64,000 nucleotides of DNA. Source: JAWWPY01 sp033854735. Lineage in GTDB: Bacteria > Actinomycetota > Actinomycetes > Streptosporangiales > Streptosporangiaceae. The stretch lies in assembly GCA_033854735.1 (NCBI GenBank), contig JAWWPY010000302.1, positions 53,447-117,446 on the forward strand. Direction: 5' to 3'. The translations under genes and the position numbers were made by a program. Positions 59,345 to 64,000 of the stretch are shown here, in pieces (position 1 is the first letter of the stretch; each line of letters starts with the position of its first letter). Under the pieces are notes generated by a model that did not search any database, was not told the DNA's origin, and worked only from the letters and a program-made list of their open reading frames with translations.

Positions 59345-60238
59345 ATGCGCGAGTGGACGGTAATCGGGGTGCCGACCAGCGCCGGAGCGCATCACGCCGG
59401 TCAGGAACAGGCGCCGGCCGCACTGCGCGAGGCAGGCCTGATCGAGCGGCTGCGCGAGGCAGGCCTGTCGGTGGCGGACGCCGGCGACCTGCCGGGAGCC
59501 ACGTTCGCGACGGATCACGATCACCCCAGTGCGCGCAGCCTGGCCGCGGTGGCCCAGGTCGCCAGGCAGGTCGCGGACGCCGTGGCGACCGTGGTCGGGG
59601 ACGGCCGGCTGCCCCTCGTGGTGGGCGGCGATTGCACCATCACCCTCGGCGTCATCGCCGGGTTCCGGCGGTCACATCCAGAGGTCGGCCTGCTGTACGT
59701 CGACGGCGACGCCGACGTGAGCACGCCGGATTCGGCCGGCTCGGGAATCCTGGACGCCATGGGCGTCGCGCACCTGCTCGGTCACGGCGCACCGGAACTC
59801 ACCAACCTGGCCGGGGCGGCGCCGCTGCTTGAGCCGTACCGGCTGGCCATGGTCGGGGGCGACCCCAGGGAGATAGATCTGACTGGGCGCCAATTCCTGG
59901 CCGACGCCGGCGTCAGCTACCAGGAGGGGCCTGCCCTCGCCGCCGACCCGGCCGGCGTCGCCCAGCGCGCCCTGGCCGCGGTGACGGCCCGATCCGAGCC
60001 GCTTGTCGTGCATCTCGACGTGGACGTCGTGGACTCCGGGGATCTGCCGCTGGGCAACTTCCCGCACTATGGCTCGGGCGTGCTGCTGGAGCACGTCGTG
60101 GCCTGCCTGGGCCCGCTGCTCGCGCACGAGTCAGTCGCAGGCCTGGTGCTCACCGAGGTCAACCCCACCCATGACGGCGACGGCACCCTGATCCGCCGGT
60201 ACCTGGACGGGCTCATCAGCGCCCTGGCCGGGAGCTGA
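59345..60238 (+). CDS. arginase/agmatinase-family hydrolase with altered metal site
   Basis: 297 residues of the ureohydrolase fold. The three metal motifs are recognisable but changed: GGDHS reads GGDCT (metal His to Cys), DAHxD reads DGDAD (metal His to Asp), and SxDxDxxDP reads LDVDVVDSG. Both histidines of the usual binuclear Mn site are therefore replaced, while the aspartates remain. It could be a hydrolase using another metal, or act on an unusual guanidino or formimino substrate. ATG 59345 has AGAGAGG upstream. Controlled, by position, by the divergent CGNR protein. Confidence 0.85.
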   Translation: MREWTVIGVPTSAGAHHAGQEQAPAALREAGLIERLREAGLSVADAGDLPGATFATDHDHPSARSLAAVAQVARQVADAVATVVGDGRLPLVVGGDCTITLGVIAGFRRSHPEVGLLYVDGDADVSTPDSAGSGILDAMGVAHLLGHGAPELTNLAGAAPLLEPYRLAMVGGDPREIDLTGRQFLADAGVSYQEGPALAADPAGVAQRALAAVTARSEPLVVHLDVDVVDSGDLPLGNFPHYGSGVLLEHVVACLGPLLAHESVAGLVLTEVNPTHDGDGTLIRRYLDGLISALAGS

Positions 60239-60282
60239 CCAGCGCCCGGCCAGGAGGCTGACCAGCCGCAGGACGGCCCGAT

Positions 60283-62130
60283 TTACTCCTCCTCGGCCCG
60301 GCCACCCAGGTGACGGGCGAGGAAACGCTCGGCCGCCGCGTAGAAGCGGAGCCTGTTCTCCGGCTTGGCGAAGCCGTGCCCCTCGTCGGGGAAGAGCAGG
60401 TACTCGTGATCGATGCCAGCCTCCCGCAACGCCGCCACGATCTGCTCCGACTCGGCCTGCTTCACCCGCGGGTCGTTGGCTCCCTGCGCGATGAGCAGCG
60501 GGATGCGGATGCTGGACACTCGCGACAGGGGAGAGCGGGACCACAGGAACTCCGCGTCCACCGCCGGATCACCGACCCGCCGGTGGAACTGGGCGACCAT
60601 GGGCGCCCAGTACGGCGGGATCGTCTCGATCAGCGTCTTCAGGTTGGACGGGCCGACGATGTCGACGGCGCACCGGAACAGGTCCGGGGTGAAGGTCGCC
60701 CCGGCGAGTGCCGCGTAGCCGCCATAGGAGCCCCCGTAGATCGCGACCCGGGCGGGGTCGGCCCAGCCCTGGCCGACGGCGAAGGCCACCGCGTCCACCA
60801 GATCGTCCTGCATCCGCCCGCCCCACTCGCGGTCGCCGGCATTGACGAAGGCCTTGCCGTAACCGGTCGAGCCGCGGAAATTCACCTGGACGGACAGGTA
60901 GCCGCGGTTGGCCAGCCACTGCGCCTCGGCGTCGTAACCCCACGCGTCGCGCGCCCACGGGCCGCCGTGCACGTTGAGTACCATCGGCAGCCCGGTGCGC
61001 TCGGCTTCGGGCGGGAAGGTCGCATAGCCGTGGATGGTGAGGCCGTCCCGCGAGGTGAACGAGAACGGCTCCATCGGCGCGAGCTCGTAGTGGGACAACT
61101 CCGGCTGGTGCTCGAAAAGGAACCGGCCGGAACGTGTCTCCCGGTCGTAGCTGAAGTACGGCACCGCCCCGGCGTCGTTGGTGAACCCGACCAGCCACGT
61201 GGCGTCCGCGTTGTCAGCGCCGACGAGCGACGGGTCGCCCGGGTGCAGCGCGCGGATCGCCGCCAGGTCCGGCGCGACCGACGGGTCAAGCACCTGGTAC
61301 TCCGACCGGTCCTTGAGGAACGTGACAATCTGCGGCTCACGGGTGTCCGGGTGCAGCCGGACACCGGTAACGTCCGCCTCCGGGTCCTCAGCCAGCACTT
61401 CGACGTCCCCGCTGGCCAGGTCGATGCGGACCAGCCGGGCGGTGTCCGCGCCTACCGAGCTCTCCGCCAGCAGCGAGGCGCCGTCCTCGCTGAACGCGAG
61501 CGGCCCGGTGGTCAGGGCGTCCTCCGCGTCGATGGCCAGCAGCTGCCGCCATTCCTCCGCCGCGCTGTCGCGGACCATGACCACAGCGCCGCCGTCAGGC
61601 TGGGGCTGTATCCCGGCCCTGACGACGAGCTGGGCGTCGGCGATCCAGCCGATGAAGCCCGGGTTCTCGACCTCCTTGACCAGCTCGCCGGAGACCAGGT
61701 CGACCCGGTAGACGTCGTGCAGCTGCGGGTTGTCCCGGTTCAGCCCGATCAGGATCTCGGTGGGGAACTTCTTCTCGGCCGCGATGATCTGCGTGGCGAC
61801 CTCGTCGAACGGGGTGAGGTCGCGCCGCTGCATTGTCTCCAAGTCGACATCATGTAGCCGCCAGTTCTCGTCACCGCCGGTGTCCCGCAGGTACAGCACA
61901 TGCCGGCCGTCGTGGGCCCACGTGAACATGCGGATGCCCCGGTCGGTGTCGTCGGTGACCATCCGGGCCTGCGCCCAGTCCACGCCGTCGGCCCCGGCCG
62001 GGGCGACCCAGACGTTCAGCACGCCCTCGTGCGGGGCAATCCAGGCGAGCAAGGTCCCGTCGGGTGAGATGCGGGGGCTGACGCGTTCCGGGTTCCCGAA
62101 AAGGACCCGGCGGGGGATAAGTTCGGCCAT
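60283..62130 (-). CDS. S9-family prolyl oligopeptidase/aminopeptidase
   Basis: 615 residues: an N-terminal seven-bladed propeller (about 1-355; SPDGTLLAWIAP, FTWAHDGRHVLYL, LAFSEDGASLL) and a C-terminal peptidase domain with catalytic Ser in GGSYGGYAAL, Asp in GANDPRV and His in EGHGFAKPEN. No signal peptide, so it is cytoplasmic. It cleaves short peptides, often after proline, or acyl-amino acids. It is convergent with the arginase-like gene and divergent from the broken amidohydrolase. Confidence 0.93.
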   Translation of the reverse strand: MAELIPRRVLFGNPERVSPRISPDGTLLAWIAPHEGVLNVWVAPAGADGVDWAQARMVTDDTDRGIRMFTWAHDGRHVLYLRDTGGDENWRLHDVDLETMQRRDLTPFDEVATQIIAAEKKFPTEILIGLNRDNPQLHDVYRVDLVSGELVKEVENPGFIGWIADAQLVVRAGIQPQPDGGAVVMVRDSAAEEWRQLLAIDAEDALTTGPLAFSEDGASLLAESSVGADTARLVRIDLASGDVEVLAEDPEADVTGVRLHPDTREPQIVTFLKDRSEYQVLDPSVAPDLAAIRALHPGDPSLVGADNADATWLVGFTNDAGAVPYFSYDRETRSGRFLFEHQPELSHYELAPMEPFSFTSRDGLTIHGYATFPPEAERTGLPMVLNVHGGPWARDAWGYDAEAQWLANRGYLSVQVNFRGSTGYGKAFVNAGDREWGGRMQDDLVDAVAFAVGQGWADPARVAIYGGSYGGYAALAGATFTPDLFRCAVDIVGPSNLKTLIETIPPYWAPMVAQFHRRVGDPAVDAEFLWSRSPLSRVSSIRIPLLIAQGANDPRVKQAESEQIVAALREAGIDHEYLLFPDEGHGFAKPENRLRFYAAAERFLARHLGGRAEEE

Positions 62131-62205
62131 GCGCCATGCCTACCATGCGCCGGGGCTGCGCAGTACTATCTGCGGGGTGCTGCGACCTTCCCCGGGCCCC
62201 CCAAC

Positions 62206-63351
62206 GTGACCGGGGGAGTGGCGCGGGACGCCCTCGTCATCCGGCAGGGCCACGTGCTGACCATGGACCCCCAGCTAGGCGACATTCCCGGTGCTGACGT
62301 GCACGTTGACGGCGGCCGCATCGTAGCCGTCGCCCCTGGCCTACATGTGCCAGGGGCCCGGGTGCTGGATGCCCGCGGGATGATCGTGGCACCAGGCCTC
62401 GTGGACACCCACTGGCACATGTGAAGCACCCTGCTCCGCAGCATGTCGGGAGATGCGCCGAAACCGGGCTACTTCCGCGTCTCCGTCGAGCTGGGATGCG
62501 CGTTCGGCCCGGATGACATCTACCAGGGCACCCGGCTGGCCTGCGCCGAAGCGATCGGCTCGGGCCTCACCACGGTGCACGACTGGTGCCACAACGTCCG
62601 CGGCCAGGCTCAGGCCGAAGCCAGCCTGCGGGCCCTCGCCGAATCGGGGCTGCGCGGGCGGTTTTCCTACGGTTACGCTGCGGGGCACGCGAACGACGTG
62701 CCGATGGACCTGGGCGGCCTGGCCCGGCTGCACCGGGACTGGGACTCCCGCGACGGCCGGCTCTCGCTGGGCATGGCCTGGCGCGACGCCGGCGGAGATC
62801 GCACAGCTCGCGGAGGCGGGCGCCACGGTCAGCGTCTCACCGTTCCGCGAGATGCTGATCGGTTACGGCCTGCCGCGGACCGGGGACTTCCTGGCCGCGG
62901 GATTCCTACCGGCCTGTCTGTCGATACGACGGTGCTCAGCGGTAACGCCGACATGTTCGCGATCATGAAGGTGGCGCAGGGGATCGCGAACGCGCGGGCT
63001 CAGGCCGAGTTCGCGCTGACCGCCCGCCGCGTACTGGAGCTCGCCACCATCGAGGGCGCCCGGTCGCTGGGCCTGGCGGGCGAGATTGGCTCGCTGACCC
63101 CGGGAAAGCGGGCCGACCTGATCCTGGTGGAAACCGGGAGCCCCAACCTCGGCGTCTTCACCGACCCGGCGCACATGCTGGTCACCGCGGCGCAGCCAGC
63201 CAACGTGGACACGGTGATCGTGGACGGGCAGATCCTGAAACGCAGCGGCGCGGCGACCATGCTCGATCCGGTGCAGATCAGCAACGAGGCCCGGACCGCC
63301 CTGGCCGGCGTCCGGGCCAGGGCCGCCAGCGCCACCCGGCAGGCTCAGTAG
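62206..63351 (+). pseudogene. amidohydrolase (cytosine deaminase/TRZ-ATZ type), inactivated
   Basis: Pieces of one amidohydrolase are readable in order. The first (62206-62424) ends at DTHWHM followed by TGA, where relatives have Trp, then continues STLLRSM in the same frame: a nonsense change. A second piece (to about 62785, ending SLGMAWR) is followed by a jump with loss of about 70-100 residues and a frame change to EIAQLAEAGATVSVSP. At about 62905 GGATTCC has lost one A relative to the expected GGAATTCC, and the original frame resumes (GIPTGLSVDTTVLSGNADMF). Three independent lesions mean it is inactive. Confidence 0.88.
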
Positions 63352-64000
63352 CCCGGTGGCGGCGTCGGCGCTGCTGAGTAGGTCGGAGTCGCTGATGGCG
63401 TCGGCGCCACCGAGTGCGTCGGGGCCGGTGACGGCGTTACCGGGTGCGTCGGCGGCGGCGAGGACGCGACCACGAGCGTCGGGCTCGGCGCAGACGTCGG
63501 CCTGACCGGGAGCGCCGCCGCTGGTGTGGCCGGGTGGCGCGTGGGCGGCGGCACAGTGACCTGCTGCTGCGCCGTCGGTGTGGCCGTAACCGGATGCGCC
63601 TTAGCCGGTGTCGAGGAACTCGCGGACCCGTGAGTGGGCGGGCTGGCCATAATGACTGCGGCCGTTATCGCGGTCAGGGCCAGGACGCTGGCTCCGGAGA
63701 GCGTGGCCAGGACGGCACGGCGGTGCCCCCCGCTGCGGGCCGGGGCGGGGACGTCCCTCTCCTCGGTAGGCATGTCCGCTGCGGCCACGGCGGACATGCC
63801 TACGATCGGAGGGTGGGGCGACAGGATTGCCCCGGGGCCGGAGTCATACGGCGCGACGCCGAACGCCACCCGCAGCGCGTCGGCGAACTCCCGGCAGCTG
63901 GCGTACCGCTGCGCCGGGGCCTTGGCCAGCGCCCGCGCGAAGACCTGGTCGGCGGCGGGCGGCAGGTCCGGCCGCTGGGAGGTCACCAGCGGCGGAGGCT
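63345..64000 (-). CDS. serine/threonine protein kinase, C-terminal part (partial)
   Basis: The frame is open to the window edge, so the kinase domain lies beyond 64000. Visible: the last kinase-lobe segment (RPDLPPAADQVFARALAKAPAQRYASCREFADALR, cited in parts as ALAKAPAQRY), a cytoplasmic linker, one transmembrane helix (about 63640-63700, VLALTAITAAVIMA) and a long extracytoplasmic Pro/Thr/Ser-rich tail ending APTPPPGY. This is the PknB-like layout of actinobacteria, with a disordered wall-facing tail instead of PASTA domains. Its stop overlaps the decayed amidohydrolase end by seven bases. Confidence 0.88.
   Translation of the reverse strand, partial: PPPLVTSQRPDLPPAADQVFARALAKAPAQRYASCREFADALRVAFGVAPYDSGPGAILSPHPPIVGMSAVAAADMPTEERDVPAPARSGGHRRAVLATLSGASVLALTAITAAVIMASPPTHGSASSSTPAKAHPVTATPTAQQQVTVPPPTRHPATPAAALPVRPTSAPSPTLVVASSPPPTHPVTPSPAPTHSVAPTPSATPTYSAAPTPPPGY

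Noticed and set aside
60310..61857. 515-codon open frame on the plus strand
   Set aside because: Antisense to the S9 peptidase, no recognisable motif or start signal.

Overview
The window is a chromosomal segment of a very GC-rich actinomycete. The evidence is an RbpA homologue, a free-standing polyprenol-phosphate-mannose synthase, an Lgt with an acidic C-terminal tail, a DUF222/13E12-type HNH protein, many GTG/TTG starts, ATGA/GTGA overlaps, and several genes whose -10 box lies only 6-8 nt before the start codon (leaderless mRNAs). I cannot name the genus. No insertion sequence, prophage, CRISPR array, rRNA or tRNA was recognised.

Layout. 1-7.2 kb: partial hydrolase, SDR, Lgt, an MFS remnant, a CYP199-like P450 and an FtsX-type permease. 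7.2-12.9 kb: a lysine-fermentation locus (kamA facing kdd-kamD-kamE-kal) in which the three downstream genes are contiguous; only the thiolase-like cleavage enzyme Kce is absent. 12.9-17.0 kb: two FGGY/glycerol kinase paralogues around an IclR regulator; one copy has lost the catalytic aspartate. 17.0-20.2 kb: a truncated nitronate monooxygenase and the HNH protein. 20.2-29.9 kb: a divergent catabolic locus. A GntR-led operon encodes a ThDP enzyme, acyl-CoA dehydrogenase, PPOX protein, FAD hydroxylase and cupin; opposite it lie an MmgE/PrpD protein and a CoA-transferase fused to a HTD2-like hydratase. 29.9-37.8 kb: acetyl-CoA synthetase, a 760-bp gap with a candidate structured RNA, Ppm, RbpA, a phosphodiesterase, two RNA methyltransferases and small membrane proteins. 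37.8-45.8 kb: amidohydrolase and MaoC, then a single protein joining chorismate mutase, prephenate dehydratase, ACT and DAHP synthase, followed by a TetR-controlled exported hydrolase, adenylate kinase, glycerate kinase and PRPP synthase paralogues. 45.8-54.3 kb: a two-subunit molybdenum hydroxylase divergent from a hydrolase, an LVIVD protein and a complete ABC importer. 54.4-57.8 kb: a deletion-fused ABC gene, a two-component system and a heptad-repeat protein. 57.8-64 kb: Map, a CGNR-type regulator and an arginase-family enzyme sharing palindromic operators, an S9 peptidase, a decayed amidohydrolase, and the C-terminal end of a Ser/Thr kinase.

The most unusual items are the chorismate mutase-prephenate dehydratase-ACT-DAHP synthase fusion (with a Lys-to-Arg change in the PEP site), the catalytically altered glycerol kinase paralogue beside a normal one, the CGNR/arginase-like pair with matching palindromes and altered metal ligands, the CoA-transferase/hydratase fusion locus, and the unexplained structured transcript upstream of ppm. 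Much of the window is accessory catabolism, with at least four broken genes, which points to active gene loss as well as gain.
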